A stretch of DNA of 64,000 nucleotides from contig CAZCOG010000023.1 of NCBI GenBank assembly GCA_964500445.1, positions 25,936 to 89,935 of the forward strand, read 5' to 3'. This document shows, piece by piece, positions 1 to 9,338 of this stretch (position 1 is its first letter; each line of letters opens with the position of its first letter). The position numbers and the translations under genes are program-made. The notes under the pieces are model-generated. The model was not told the origin of the DNA, made no database searches, and saw nothing but the letters and a program-made list of their open reading frames with translations. This stretch comes from Persicitalea sp964500445 (GTDB taxonomy: Bacteria; Bacteroidota; Bacteroidia; Cytophagales; Spirosomataceae).

Positions 1-5
1 AACCT

Positions 6-2513
6 TTGCTGGTGCGCCTGATGAATGTTCTGGGCTGGCTGCTGCTGGTTGGCTCGGCCATGGCCCAGACCCCCTACCGCATTAGTGGCCGCGTGACGGA
101 TGCCACCACCGGGCAGGGGATTCCGTTCGCCAGCGTGGCGGTCAAGGGTACCACGTCCGGCGCCAGTTCGGATGCTGAAGGTAATTACCAGCTGGCGGCT
201 GCCCGCCTGAGCGATTCTCTGCTGGTATCGAGCCTGGGCTACGCCGCCCGTGCCTATCCACTCACGAAGGAAACTACTCAAACGATTAATATTGCCCTTA
301 CCGCCACCGCCAGCAGTCTGCAGGAAGTGAAGGTATACGCCAGGGGTGGTGATCCTGCCTACCATATCATGCGCGACGCTGTGAGCCGCCGCGATCAGTT
401 CGATCCCAGCCAGCTATCGGCCTACCAGTACGAGAGCTACGTCAAGACCGAAGCTTTCCTCAACGAGTTTGCCCGCAAGGAGGGCCGCCGTCCCGGCCTG
501 ATTGGCGGCAGACTATCCAGAATGCCTGCTATAGTCGGCGAAAATGGCGACCCGGCGGTACCCGTTTTCGTCTCCGAAACGCATTCAGAATACTACCACC
601 GCTCCGACCCCGCCAAAACCAAAGAAAAAGTACTGAAAAGCCGGGCCTTAGGCGTAGGCATCACCGACGGCGGCCTTACGGCCCAGTTTACAGGGGCGTC
701 GTTCCAGCAGTATAATTTTTACAACAACTACGTAAATCTCCTCAATAAGGACTTCCCCTCCCCGCTGGGACAGTATTGGGAAACCCTTTACGCCTATCAC
801 CTTATGGATACCCTGTCGGTAGGCGGGGTAGTTTGCTATCAGATTGACTTTGAACCCCGGCAGGACAAAGATGCTGCTTTTAACGGCACGGTCTGGATCG
901 ATACGACCCGCCTGGGGCTGCTGAAAATCGACGCCCAAATCGATCGCCGGGCCAATATCAATTTTGTGGAGAGCATTCGGATAGAGCAATACTGGGAGGA
1001 TGTCGAAGGGAGTGATCCGGTGCGGCCCGCGCGGCTGCCCGTTCTCACGCAATTGTTGATCGATTCCGACCACCCCGTCCCCAACGCACCGGGCGTGCTG
1101 GTTCGATTCTATTCCTCCGCTGAAAACATCGAGGTAAATAAGCCTTTGCCGCCCAATTTCTACGAACCCGCCCTCGAACTGGCGGACGACTACCGCGAGA
1201 ACTCACCTGACTACTGGAAAGAGGTGCGCCCGCTGAAGCTCAGTCCGGAGGAATTGCGGGTGTTCGAGGTAGTGGATTCGGTGCGTAATACGCCCGTTAT
1301 GAAGCTTGTGGGCAAGGCTATTGACCTGTTTAGTGGTGGGTACTTACCGATTCCAGGTACGGGCCTGGAGATCGGGCCTCTGGTATACAGCTACGCCAAC
1401 AACGACATAGAAGGCCATCGGTTTCGGTTGGGATTGAGAACCAATCAGGATTTCAGCCGCCGCTGGATACTCAGCGGTTTTGGTGGGTATGGTACCTTCG
1501 ATCGACGATTTAAGTATGGCTTCGGGGTAGAGTACGTGGCCGGGAAAAAGCCCTGGACCGTGGTAGGTGTTCAGCATAGCTATGATCTTGAGCAACTGGG
1601 ATTCAGCAGCGATTTGGTGGGCAGTAGTTTTTTGTGGGGAGCTTTCAGCCGTTTCGGGACGCTCAACCGCGCTTATTTGCAACAAAGTACCCGCGTTTTT
1701 GTGCGCAGGGAGTTGGGTAGCGGTTTCACCCAGACGGTGAGCGTGCAAAGCCGCAGCTTCGACCCACAATTTGCTTTTGCCTACCGCATGCCCGGCCAGC
1801 TCGACCCCGTGTACAGTCACAGCTATAATATCCGGGAGCTCTCGCTGGAAACCCGCTTCGCCCCCGGCGAAATCATGGTACAGGACGATAATGATCGCTA
1901 CGCAATTCCCAGTACCAATCAGCCAGTTATAGTCTTCCACTACGACCTAGGCATGAATATAATGCACGGCGACTTCAACTACCATCGGTTTAGTTTGGCG
2001 CTCGAACATTCTGTCCGGCTGGGCGTGCTGGGCCGCACCTACTACCGGGTCAATCTGGGTTATACGCCATCTACCCTACCTTATCCCCTGCTTTTTGTTC
2101 CCCGAGGTAATCCCTCGATATTCATGTCGAGCATTGGCTACAACCTGATGCGGCGCTTCGAGTTCGCTACCGACCATTACGCGGGACTGCTGGTCGAGCA
2201 CTATTTCCAGGGGCTGATTTTCAACCGCATCCCCGGCGTCCGGCGGTTGAAATGGCGGTTTCATGTCACGGGTAAAGTACTGGTGGGCGGCGTCTCGGCC
2301 GCCAACGCCAGCCTGACGCCTGCCGTCGATGAAATGGGCCGGACCATACTCGGCTTCCAATCGCTGGGCGGAACGCCTTATGTAGAATTAGGCTACGGCA
2401 TCGGTAATATTTTCAAAATATTCCGCCTGGATGCCATCCATCGGCTCACCTACCGTAACCTCCCGGATGCCAGTAATTTTGGGTTGAAGCTATCCACCCG
2501 AGTAGGGTTTTGA
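6..2513 (+). CDS. DUF5686/carboxypeptidase-regulatory-like outer membrane protein
   Basis: Large surface protein of the Bacteroidota DUF5686 family, whose function is poorly known. Residues 6-20 form a signal peptide ending at AMA-Q. Residues 25-105 are a carboxypeptidase-D regulatory-like beta-sandwich (ISGRVTDATTGQGIPFASV), the domain that also begins SusC-like proteins. The rest alternates amphipathic strands and ends in aromatic Phe, as in outer-membrane barrels. There is no TonB plug, so it is not a TonB-dependent receptor. The frame is open to the window edge with TTG at 6; ATG at 21 is the more likely start, and the gene could begin earlier than the window. It converges on the minus-strand lyase gene with a 37-base gap. 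Confidence 0.8.
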   Translation: MLVRLMNVLGWLLLVGSAMAQTPYRISGRVTDATTGQGIPFASVAVKGTTSGASSDAEGNYQLAAARLSDSLLVSSLGYAARAYPLTKETTQTINIALTATASSLQEVKVYARGGDPAYHIMRDAVSRRDQFDPSQLSAYQYESYVKTEAFLNEFARKEGRRPGLIGGRLSRMPAIVGENGDPAVPVFVSETHSEYYHRSDPAKTKEKVLKSRALGVGITDGGLTAQFTGASFQQYNFYNNYVNLLNKDFPSPLGQYWETLYAYHLMDTLSVGGVVCYQIDFEPRQDKDAAFNGTVWIDTTRLGLLKIDAQIDRRANINFVESIRIEQYWEDVEGSDPVRPARLPVLTQLLIDSDHPVPNAPGVLVRFYSSAENIEVNKPLPPNFYEPALELADDYRENSPDYWKEVRPLKLSPEELRVFEVVDSVRNTPVMKLVGKAIDLFSGGYLPIPGTGLEIGPLVYSYANNDIEGHRFRLGLRTNQDFSRRWILSGFGGYGTFDRRFKYGFGVEYVAGKKPWTVVGVQHSYDLEQLGFSSDLVGSSFLWGAFSRFGTLNRAYLQQSTRVFVRRELGSGFTQTVSVQSRSFDPQFAFAYRMPGQLDPVYSHSYNIRELSLETRFAPGEIMVQDDNDRYAIPSTNQPVIVFHYDLGMNIMHGDFNYHRFSLALEHSVRLGVLGRTYYRVNLGYTPSTLPYPLLFVPRGNPSIFMSSIGYNLMRRFEFATDHYAGLLVEHYFQGLIFNRIPGVRRLKWRFHVTGKVLVGGVSAANASLTPAVDEMGRTILGFQSLGGTPYVELGYGIGNIFKIFRLDAIHRLTYRNLPDASNFGLKLSTRVGF

Positions 2514-2550
2514 GGTACGGTTTGGTGTTGCCTGTTCAGCGCACAGTGAA

Positions 2551-4599
2551 TCAATTACTTAGCGCCACCTTCTCACTATCTTCAATAGGTACCACCAGCT
2601 TCCAGGTCTTTCCTTTCGCGGTTACTTCCACCTGCACCCCTTCCTCATTTTTGGCAAGTAGTTTGGTCTGCACAGATGGTACTTTGCCTTCTGAGGGAAA
2701 TAGCAGCCACACGAAAGTTTGGTCGCCAGTAATGTCAGCGCTGTAAATTGTAGCGGTATTGGGTGAATAAACATTGTATTCCGGACTGTACCAACCCTGG
2801 ATTTCTGGTTGCTCCTGCCCTTTGACAAAACGAACGTCCATTTTGTTGCTTCCGATAGGGATCACTGCCAGATTTCCTTTGGGATTGTTGGTTTCGATGA
2901 CATTCTCCTCCTGATTCACAACGCAGTCAGGATGCCAGTGCCATAGCGTTTCGACTTTTCGGGGCTTGTCGGTACGGACTCGATCGACTACTACCCAGAA
3001 TTCTCCCCGCACGTACATAAGCGCGCGGGTGTGGCTGGCCGTACCGTCTACGTTCTTGAAATCTGCGAATTGGCCGGTAGCATAATCAAACTCAGGGGTG
3101 ATCTTTATATGGCTTTCGTCCAGTGGTTTTTCGGCCAGCCTGGGACCAGGCTTTTGTCCATTGCCATCAATCAAAACCAGATTGTGCCCGGCACTGCCGG
3201 TTGCGTAAGGCCGGAATTTTTCGGCTACCTCTCCCGTATAGGCAAATCGCCCGGCATCCACGAGCAGATCACGACCATAGGCAGAAACCGAAATATGCAG
3301 CTTGTCATTGTGCTGGTGCCCACTCCCCCATGGGCCAATGTCAAAAAACGACCAGTGCGCCCCGGAATCGTAGCCACTCCGGGAAACCAACTGGCCCGCC
3401 CATGGAAAAAAGTAGGATGGCCCCTGCGTCGGTTTCGTGCCGCTTTGTCCGCTGGAGGCCAGGTAAGCCCATTCCGGTTGATTATATTTTTTTGCCGCCG
3501 CCAAAAGTGATTCCCGGTCACTGCCCCGATCACCATCGTTGTTCAATACGCGAAACCAGTCGGGCCGTACCATACGGGCCATGTAATCGTACATCTTGAC
3601 GATGGTTTCGTTGAAGAAGTCGGGCAGAGGGCGGTTAGCCCGGTCGCAAATGTCTTTGAAGAGTTCAAAATTAGCCAAAGCCACCCGGTGGTAATGCGAG
3701 GTGAGTTCCGTCTGTATGCCGTCGGGGTACACCTGCCCCTGCATGCTTTCGGTCATGGTGGCAATGGCGTAGGTGAGCCACTCGTCCGCATTTTTGTATT
3801 CGGGAAAATTAGTAGCCACGGTAGCCAAAGCCGAGATTTCCATCGTCAGCCAGTTATTGCCGGCGTGAAAGTACCGGTTATAATGGGCGTGGTCGGGCAG
3901 GCTGCTCAGCATTAAAAGCTGTGTGGCCGGGGATAGATACGGGCCGTCGATAAGGCCGTAGAAAATCCGCGACCACGCCTTCACCCGGGCCGCCACTTCC
4001 AGTCCGCGCCATACCGAAGTACTGCTTTTTACGGCCGGATAGGGCATACTTTTGATAATAAAATCGCGCAGGAAAGCATCGATGTACCGGGCATATTTCG
4101 GATTGCCGGTCTCCAGGTAGGCATTGTACACCTCCATCAATTGCGAATGCCGGTTCGAAAGCCAGGCCCATTCCTTGTCGTTATTCGGGCCCTTGTAGTA
4201 CCAGTCGCGATGGCCGTCGGGTAGCAGGGGTACTTCGCCCCGCACATTCTGCACTACGAATACGTAGTTCAGAGTCGTGTCCGCTTCCGCCACGGTTTTG
4301 GCAGAGGCAGATGGCAGGCTTTTCCTCAGAAAATCAGCCGTGTTGCCGTTTTTGTAGTAGGCCAATAACGCTTTACAGGCCTCCACCAAATTTCCTTTTT
4401 TGTGCGCCTGCTTTACCTTTTCCAAGCCCGGCTTATCCAGATCGAACTGATCCAGCATCGTCTTCATGGTTTCCGGCGTGTAAGCACAAATATCTTCTAC
4501 GGTGTTGAGATCCTGCCAATTTTTTTGAGCAAAGGCATTTACAGAGAATAGAACAAGAAGGATAGATAGAAGAAAGACTTTTGAAAGGATATTGATCAT
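2551..4599 (-). CDS. Heparinase II/III family polysaccharide lyase, secreted
   Basis: Predicted periplasmic lyase that cleaves uronic-acid-containing polysaccharide by beta-elimination. A signal peptide spans residues 1-24 (cut after NAFA). Residues about 60-370 form the alpha/alpha toroid typical of the heparinase II/III N-terminal domain (HAGNNWLTMEISAL, ELTSHYHRVAL). A beta-sandwich follows, with the conserved GSGHQHNDKLHISV segment (His428, His430, Asp432) characteristic of the heparinase II/III domain. The length of 682 residues is normal for the family. The substrate (heparin-like, alginate or another uronide) cannot be told from sequence. It lies downstream of a thiamine-diphosphate enzyme on the same strand with a 150-base gap, so co-transcription is uncertain. 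Confidence 0.85.
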   Translation of the reverse strand: MINILSKVFLLSILLVLFSVNAFAQKNWQDLNTVEDICAYTPETMKTMLDQFDLDKPGLEKVKQAHKKGNLVEACKALLAYYKNGNTADFLRKSLPSASAKTVAEADTTLNYVFVVQNVRGEVPLLPDGHRDWYYKGPNNDKEWAWLSNRHSQLMEVYNAYLETGNPKYARYIDAFLRDFIIKSMPYPAVKSSTSVWRGLEVAARVKAWSRIFYGLIDGPYLSPATQLLMLSSLPDHAHYNRYFHAGNNWLTMEISALATVATNFPEYKNADEWLTYAIATMTESMQGQVYPDGIQTELTSHYHRVALANFELFKDICDRANRPLPDFFNETIVKMYDYMARMVRPDWFRVLNNDGDRGSDRESLLAAAKKYNQPEWAYLASSGQSGTKPTQGPSYFFPWAGQLVSRSGYDSGAHWSFFDIGPWGSGHQHNDKLHISVSAYGRDLLVDAGRFAYTGEVAEKFRPYATGSAGHNLVLIDGNGQKPGPRLAEKPLDESHIKITPEFDYATGQFADFKNVDGTASHTRALMYVRGEFWVVVDRVRTDKPRKVETLWHWHPDCVVNQEENVIETNNPKGNLAVIPIGSNKMDVRFVKGQEQPEIQGWYSPEYNVYSPNTATIYSADITGDQTFVWLLFPSEGKVPSVQTKLLAKNEEGVQVEVTAKGKTWKLVVPIEDSEKVALSN

Positions 4600-4750
4600 T
4601 ACGGACGTATTGGAGGGTTTTCACCGAAGGAAATGATTCATTTTAGAATTGCACTCTTCCAACAAAAGGACTTTCGCCGCGAGCCTACTAATCAGAGCCG
4701 ATAAATCGTGTGTCAGAAGATCCCGCACAGTACCCAAAGAGCGATGTTTA

Positions 4751-6412
4751 TCAATGTACGGCCACAAGATGTTCCCAACGACTCAATGGAATGGTCAGTT
4801 CAGGGTCGATACGGCAGTCCAGTAGAAAGGGCCGATCTCGTTGGGCAAAGGCCAGTTCCAAGACACTGTCTATATCAGTTTCTCCATCGACCTGCGCAGC
4901 ATCGGCCCCGTAGGCTTTGGCCAGGGCCACAAAGTCGGGATTCTGAAGATAAGTACCAAAGGGGACGGTCTGCTGGGTTCGTACATTCTGCAATACCCCA
5001 TTATTAAAAATAATCAGTACAATAGGCAGCTTGTACTGTACTGCCGTAGCCAGTTCGCCCACCACCATCTGAAAACCGCCGTCACCGCTAATGCCGATAG
5101 CCCGACAACCCGGACGCGCCATCTGTACGCCAATAAGGGCGGGGAGGCTGAAGCCCATTGCACCCAGGTGGCTACTGACAATAACCGGCTGATGCTTTGA
5201 CAATTGCAGGTATCGCGCGGCCCATACCGTATGCGCTCCGGTATCAAACACCAGAATCGATTTTTCATCCAGGTATGCATTCAGTTTGGTCAGAAACTGA
5301 GCCGGATGCACATATTCCGTGTTGACAGTATCCAGTTCAACTACCTCTTCCATATGTTCGCGTTTATCAGCCACGTAGTCATTAATCATCGGGTTGATCT
5401 GCGGTTTGGCGGGAATTCGGCTGGCCAAGCCGTCGGCAATGGCCTGCAATGGCCCAACCATGGTTTGGTTTCGGCTATATTCCAAGCTAACCGTATTAAA
5501 ACTGGGCTCACATTGGATCAGTTTCCGGCGCTGAATATCGTCATCGTCGGTCAAAAAGGGTTTGAGCGTATCGACGCCAAAGGCCAGAATGGTACCTGCC
5601 TGCTGGACAATTTGCTTAGTACTTTCTACACCCGGCAGGCCAAAGATGCCCAGTACCCCCTGCGAATGCGGGTGCGTTTCGTCCACAATGCCTTTACCAT
5701 CCAGACTGGTGATAACCGGGGCACCAAGTTTTTCGGCTAACTGTGAGATGGCCTTTCCGCAGCCAACGGCCCGCCGACCCACCACAATCACTACCTGCTT
5801 GCACTGCACCAATTCCTCGGCCACACTATCAAACGCCTCCTCCGAAGGGCGCACGAGTTGCAGCGGACGTGGTACTAAGCCCATATCGATCTTGAACAGC
5901 GAATCGTCGGCTTTAATGGTTGCTGTCAGCACATCCATCGAAAGCGCCAGATGCACCGTCTGCTGGTTCTGCCAGGCATACCCCACCGAGTTGCGCAGTA
6001 GCGGTACCAACTGCCGCGTATGGACACAGCTGCTGCTCATAGGCAACACGGTGGACAGAAGCTGTGCCTGATTGATGTCCTGAAATTCGGAATGTCCCTG
6101 ATTGTAGGTCGGTACCATGCCCGTGAGGGCCAAAACCGGAGCCCGGTCCAGTTGAGCATCGATCAGGCCACAGATAAAGTTGGCCGATCCCGGACCGGAG
6201 GTAGCCATACACACGGTCAAACGGCCCGTGAGGCGGGCCTGCGCCGAAGCCGCCATGGCGGCCGAGTTTTCGTGCCGCATAAGTACCCATTCGATGTCAG
6301 ACTGCCGTTCCAGCGCCGCCAAAAAAGGCATGATTGGAGTGCCGGGATAACCAAATATCTGGCGGACGCCAACGGCTTTCAGAAAACTGACAATATAATC
6401 AGAAGCATTCAT
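4751..6412 (-). CDS. Thiamine-diphosphate-dependent enzyme, acetolactate synthase/pyruvate oxidase-like
   Basis: Complete three-domain ThDP enzyme of 553 residues: N-terminal PYR domain with the catalytic Glu48 (MRHENSAAMAA), central domain about 190-330, and C-terminal PP domain with the metal/ThDP motif GDGG at 443-446 followed by NNG at about 471. Such enzymes decarboxylate 2-oxo acids; acetolactate synthase, pyruvate oxidase and glyoxylate carboligase share this layout. No ilvN small subunit or other ilv gene lies nearby, so a branched-chain biosynthesis role is not supported. The start ATG at 6412 gives MNASDYIVSFLKAVGV, the usual beginning of the family. The exact reaction is unassigned. 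Confidence 0.8.
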   Translation of the reverse strand: MNASDYIVSFLKAVGVRQIFGYPGTPIMPFLAALERQSDIEWVLMRHENSAAMAASAQARLTGRLTVCMATSGPGSANFICGLIDAQLDRAPVLALTGMVPTYNQGHSEFQDINQAQLLSTVLPMSSSCVHTRQLVPLLRNSVGYAWQNQQTVHLALSMDVLTATIKADDSLFKIDMGLVPRPLQLVRPSEEAFDSVAEELVQCKQVVIVVGRRAVGCGKAISQLAEKLGAPVITSLDGKGIVDETHPHSQGVLGIFGLPGVESTKQIVQQAGTILAFGVDTLKPFLTDDDDIQRRKLIQCEPSFNTVSLEYSRNQTMVGPLQAIADGLASRIPAKPQINPMINDYVADKREHMEEVVELDTVNTEYVHPAQFLTKLNAYLDEKSILVFDTGAHTVWAARYLQLSKHQPVIVSSHLGAMGFSLPALIGVQMARPGCRAIGISGDGGFQMVVGELATAVQYKLPIVLIIFNNGVLQNVRTQQTVPFGTYLQNPDFVALAKAYGADAAQVDGETDIDSVLELAFAQRDRPFLLDCRIDPELTIPLSRWEHLVAVH

Positions 6413-6579
6413 GATGCGGAAAATAACAAATGGGTGGTAGTTTGCTTATAGTGAATGGGAAAAGCTTTCCGCCCACACAATTATACTGTCAGAAGAGCAG
6501 GAAAGATTTATTTCCAATCAGGCATCATGGCTTCATCTATAAAAGGTTGAGATAACGACTGAAACAGTCTACTGACTCA

Positions 6580-6651
6580 CCACCCCCATTTTTTACCCTG
6601 CAAAGTCCACTTACGGTTATTCCCGGCCATTTCTTGAGCCGGGACCTACGG
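6580..6651 (-). pseudogene. Stray copy of the 3' end of the gene at 15378-16862
   Basis: These 72 bases match 15399-15470 with five mismatches, all transitions, in the same orientation. They encode the same tail (NNRKWTLQGKKWGW) read on the minus strand, now with a stop replacing a Gln codon upstream and a TGA right after GW. No other part of the parent gene is visible here, so this is a relic left by duplication or deletion. It lies in the 383-base gap between the ThDP enzyme and the HD hydrolase gene. Confidence 0.7.
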
Positions 6652-6757
6652 GCACAATCCGGCTCAGTACCCTGCCCAACTTATCCACCCGGAAAAAGGG
6701 GAATTGTTGTGGTATGTGGATCAGGAAGCGGTGTCGTTACTGATGCAGAAGCAATAA
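6641..6757 (+). pseudogene. Possible C-terminal gene remnant
   Basis: An open stretch of 38 codons ending in TAA at 6755-6757, with no start codon and an in-frame TGA just before it. The reading (HPEKGELLWYVDQEA then SLLMQKQ) looks like a real protein end. It abuts the relic of the lipoprotein gene tail, which suggests a rearrangement point. A 38-codon open stretch can also arise by chance, so this is a weak call. Confidence 0.2.
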
Positions 6758-6795
6758 GCCTTTTTCCTGGGCTATTATTCGCGTGTCTGAGGCTG

Positions 6796-7380
6796 TCAGC
6801 TGGCCCCCTGGATTTGCAGAAGGGCCAGCGCCTGAAGCTTGTGCGGCTCCCGGTCCTGTTGGTTAGTAAGCGTAAAGTATTGGTGACTGCTCAGAAACGA
6901 ACGCTGTATATTGGACCATTGGCTGGGGTCATCCAACAGGCCGTAGGAAATCCATTCCAGCCGTAGCAATTCGCTGATGCGCGGGTAGTCGTCGCGACCC
7001 AGGTAGTCCAGATCCGCATCGCACAGGACTGCCTGCAGCAACGTGGTGGGGGACTGGGGCATGCGGGTGGCCCGGATAAGTTGACAAACCTGAGTGATCT
7101 GGTCGGGGCGATAGTCGTAATCGGGCAGAACCTCGAGGGCAATCCGGCAACTTTCCTCTTCATGTTCCTGGTACGTTCGCAGAAAACCCGCGTCATGGTA
7201 GTAAGCGGCGGTCTGCAGCACGTCCAGTAATTCCTGATCGGTAATTCCTTCCGCCCGGGCAATCCGGGCGGCTTGTTCGGCCACATCGAGAGTATGCAGC
7301 ACCGTATGGTAGGTAAGCCGGGCCGGTAGGCACTGCATCAATTTATCCTCGATGTACTGGCAGGCGAGTTGAGTTTGCAT
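6796..7380 (-). CDS. HD-domain phosphohydrolase
   Basis: Small metal-dependent phosphohydrolase of 194 residues. The HD signature is complete: His25/His29 in TYHTVLHTLDVAEQA, His62-Asp63 in YYHDAG, and Asp121 in CDADLDYLG. HD proteins of this size hydrolyse nucleotides or cyclic nucleotides. Third gene of an apparent operon after the adenylate cyclase and the cNMP-binding phospholipase (30-base gap). A role in degrading the cyclase product is an attractive inference from position but is not shown by the sequence. ATG start at 7380. Confidence 0.75.
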   Translation of the reverse strand: MQTQLACQYIEDKLMQCLPARLTYHTVLHTLDVAEQAARIARAEGITDQELLDVLQTAAYYHDAGFLRTYQEHEEESCRIALEVLPDYDYRPDQITQVCQLIRATRMPQSPTTLLQAVLCDADLDYLGRDDYPRISELLRLEWISYGLLDDPSQWSNIQRSFLSSHQYFTLTNQQDREPHKLQALALLQIQGAS

Positions 7381-7410
7381 CTCGAATCCTATGATACAAT
7401 GAACGGATGG

Positions 7411-9318
7411 TCAGTCTCTTAAAGCGGCCAATTTTTCGGGTTCGAGTTTCTGCAGCACTTCCCTGGCGTGTTCGTATCCCTTGGCCACGATTTGATCGTA
7501 AGCCGCCCAGCTCATCATGCCAAACCGGCTCACATCCGGATTGAAGTATAAGTCGGTGTAGCGGATGTTCTCGTTGCGCCGGGCACTGCTATACAGTAAG
7601 GTTGAATTGAGCATGATGGATACCAGGGAAGGAAGACGGTACTTTTTGAGCGCTTTGGGTCGGAAGCGGTCGCGCAGCAAGGCCGAGGGAGGGGGTACCT
7701 GCTCCAGATTCAGCTTACGAGGCTTGTCGATACTGAGGTCCACCCCGATGACCTTACCTACCTTTGACTGGTTCATGATATCGGCGGGGAAATTATTGAA
7801 TGCACCACCGTCCACCAGCAGGTCGTCGCCTTCGATGATGGGAGGAAACACGCCGGGAATGGCCGAAGTGGCGCGCAGGTATTTCAGCAGCGACCCTCGG
7901 GTATGAATCTCCTCCCGGGCTTGCGTGTAGTTGCTGGACAGGGTAAAGAGGGTGAGCCAGCTGTCTTCAATACCGGTATCGGGTTGGCCTGTAAAATCGC
8001 TGATGCAGGTTTGAAGCATCTGCTCGATTCGCCGACCCCGGATGAGCGAAACTAAGGGCAGAAGGTTGTAGTCTTTGGTAGGGTTGAAGTGGGCGGCCTT
8101 CCGCAGGTGTCGGATTACCGTATCGACGGTCTCATCGAAGGAGAAAGCGGCCGCCACCAATCCTCCCACGCTCGTGCCTCCCACCAGATCGACGGGGATT
8201 CCGAACTCTCTCAAAGCCCGCAGCACGCCGATATGGGCGAACCCCTTGGCTCCTCCTCCGGCCAATACTAACCCTACGGCCGTACCGCTCAGAATACGGC
8301 TCAGCCGGGCCATGTCGCGGTCGAGGCCCCGGCGGATATGATAGTGGCTCTTGACCAGCGGGCGGGGGGCCAGCCACCGGGCAGTATGCCGGGGATGGGT
8401 CGTTTTGGGGGGATGGAGCAGAATAAGCGATTGAGCAGCGCCCGTCTGGAACACATCGGCCAGATAGCCTGCTTCGACGGTAGTGAGGTCAGGGGCCTGT
8501 TCGGCGTCGGCCAGCAGCAAAATCTCATCGCCCTGGCGCAGGCATCGCTTGGTCCACTCGGATGGTTCCTGGCCTGGTTGCAGCGGATCGGTGACATACA
8601 ACATAAACTCGTGCTGCGACTCCTGATCATCGAGCCACTGGGTGAGTTCCCGGTATGCCCCGGCGTCGGTTTTTTCGGCCTGGGCCGCATTGGGCAGGCC
8701 GAAGTACTCGTCGACCCGCTCACTGGATACCAGGCAGACGGATCCCTTTTTCTGCAGTAGTGGATGCAATTCCTGGGCAAACAGTTCGGCCTCCTTTGCG
8801 GGCTGGGTAGAAGTTTCGTGCAGGGCCAACAAACAAATGTTGACGGGTCTTTTGGGGGCCTTTCGCTCGCCCTGCGAGGTACGGAGCCGATTGATGATCA
8901 GCTTGGTCACGTTCATCGAAACCGCTGGATAAGCCGCAATGACCTGTTCGAAGGCATGCTTGGACAGTTTGACCAGGACACTATCACGTAGGGCAATGAT
9001 GGATGCGCTACGGGGTTCGCCACTAAAGATGGCCATTTCCCCCACAGTTTCTCCGCGGACTATTTCACCGATTACCACGTGTTGCCCCCGGTCGTCGGTG
9101 ACGAAGGCCTGTAGCCGTCCGCTGATGACGAAATAAAGCGAATCGCCGGCATCGTGTTGGCGCAAGAGGATCTCACCACCCCCTACCTCCACCCATTCGA
9201 GCAGAGGTTCCAGCAAAGTGAGCATGGTAGTGTCAAATTCTCCGAATATCCGGTATAGGTTATTGAGTAGTTGCTCTTTCTGGTACTGATTAACAACAGG
9301 TTCCGAGGTCAGTCTCAT
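7411..9318 (-). CDS. Patatin-like phospholipase with N-terminal cyclic-nucleotide-binding domain
   Basis: Neuropathy-target-esterase-like lipid hydrolase. Residues 25-145 form a CRP/cAMP-binding beta-roll with the phosphate-binding cassette GEMAIFSGEPRSAS (Glu95, Arg104), intact for binding a cyclic nucleotide. Residues 155-330 match the linker region of NTE-type proteins. Residues 345-550 are the patatin domain: oxyanion loop GGGAKG at 355-360, nucleophile Ser384 in GTSVGG, and the dyad Asp504 in DGG. All catalytic residues are present. No transmembrane helix is evident. A GTG at 9321 precedes the ATG at 9318; ATG is preferred. It starts 20 bases after the adenylate cyclase gene, suggesting that the lipase is gated by the nucleotide made by its neighbour. 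Confidence 0.88.
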   Translation of the reverse strand: MRLTSEPVVNQYQKEQLLNNLYRIFGEFDTTMLTLLEPLLEWVEVGGGEILLRQHDAGDSLYFVISGRLQAFVTDDRGQHVVIGEIVRGETVGEMAIFSGEPRSASIIALRDSVLVKLSKHAFEQVIAAYPAVSMNVTKLIINRLRTSQGERKAPKRPVNICLLALHETSTQPAKEAELFAQELHPLLQKKGSVCLVSSERVDEYFGLPNAAQAEKTDAGAYRELTQWLDDQESQHEFMLYVTDPLQPGQEPSEWTKRCLRQGDEILLLADAEQAPDLTTVEAGYLADVFQTGAAQSLILLHPPKTTHPRHTARWLAPRPLVKSHYHIRRGLDRDMARLSRILSGTAVGLVLAGGGAKGFAHIGVLRALREFGIPVDLVGGTSVGGLVAAAFSFDETVDTVIRHLRKAAHFNPTKDYNLLPLVSLIRGRRIEQMLQTCISDFTGQPDTGIEDSWLTLFTLSSNYTQAREEIHTRGSLLKYLRATSAIPGVFPPIIEGDDLLVDGGAFNNFPADIMNQSKVGKVIGVDLSIDKPRKLNLEQVPPPSALLRDRFRPKALKKYRLPSLVSIMLNSTLLYSSARRNENIRYTDLYFNPDVSRFGMMSWAAYDQIVAKGYEHAREVLQKLEPEKLAALRD

Positions 9319-9338
9319 CACGAATAAAAGAAAAGAGG

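Noticed and set aside
6634..6966. Plus-strand frame of 110 codons across the HD gene end
   Set aside because: Most of it is antisense to the HD gene and shows no protein family; only the different-frame tail at 6641-6757 looked worth noting.
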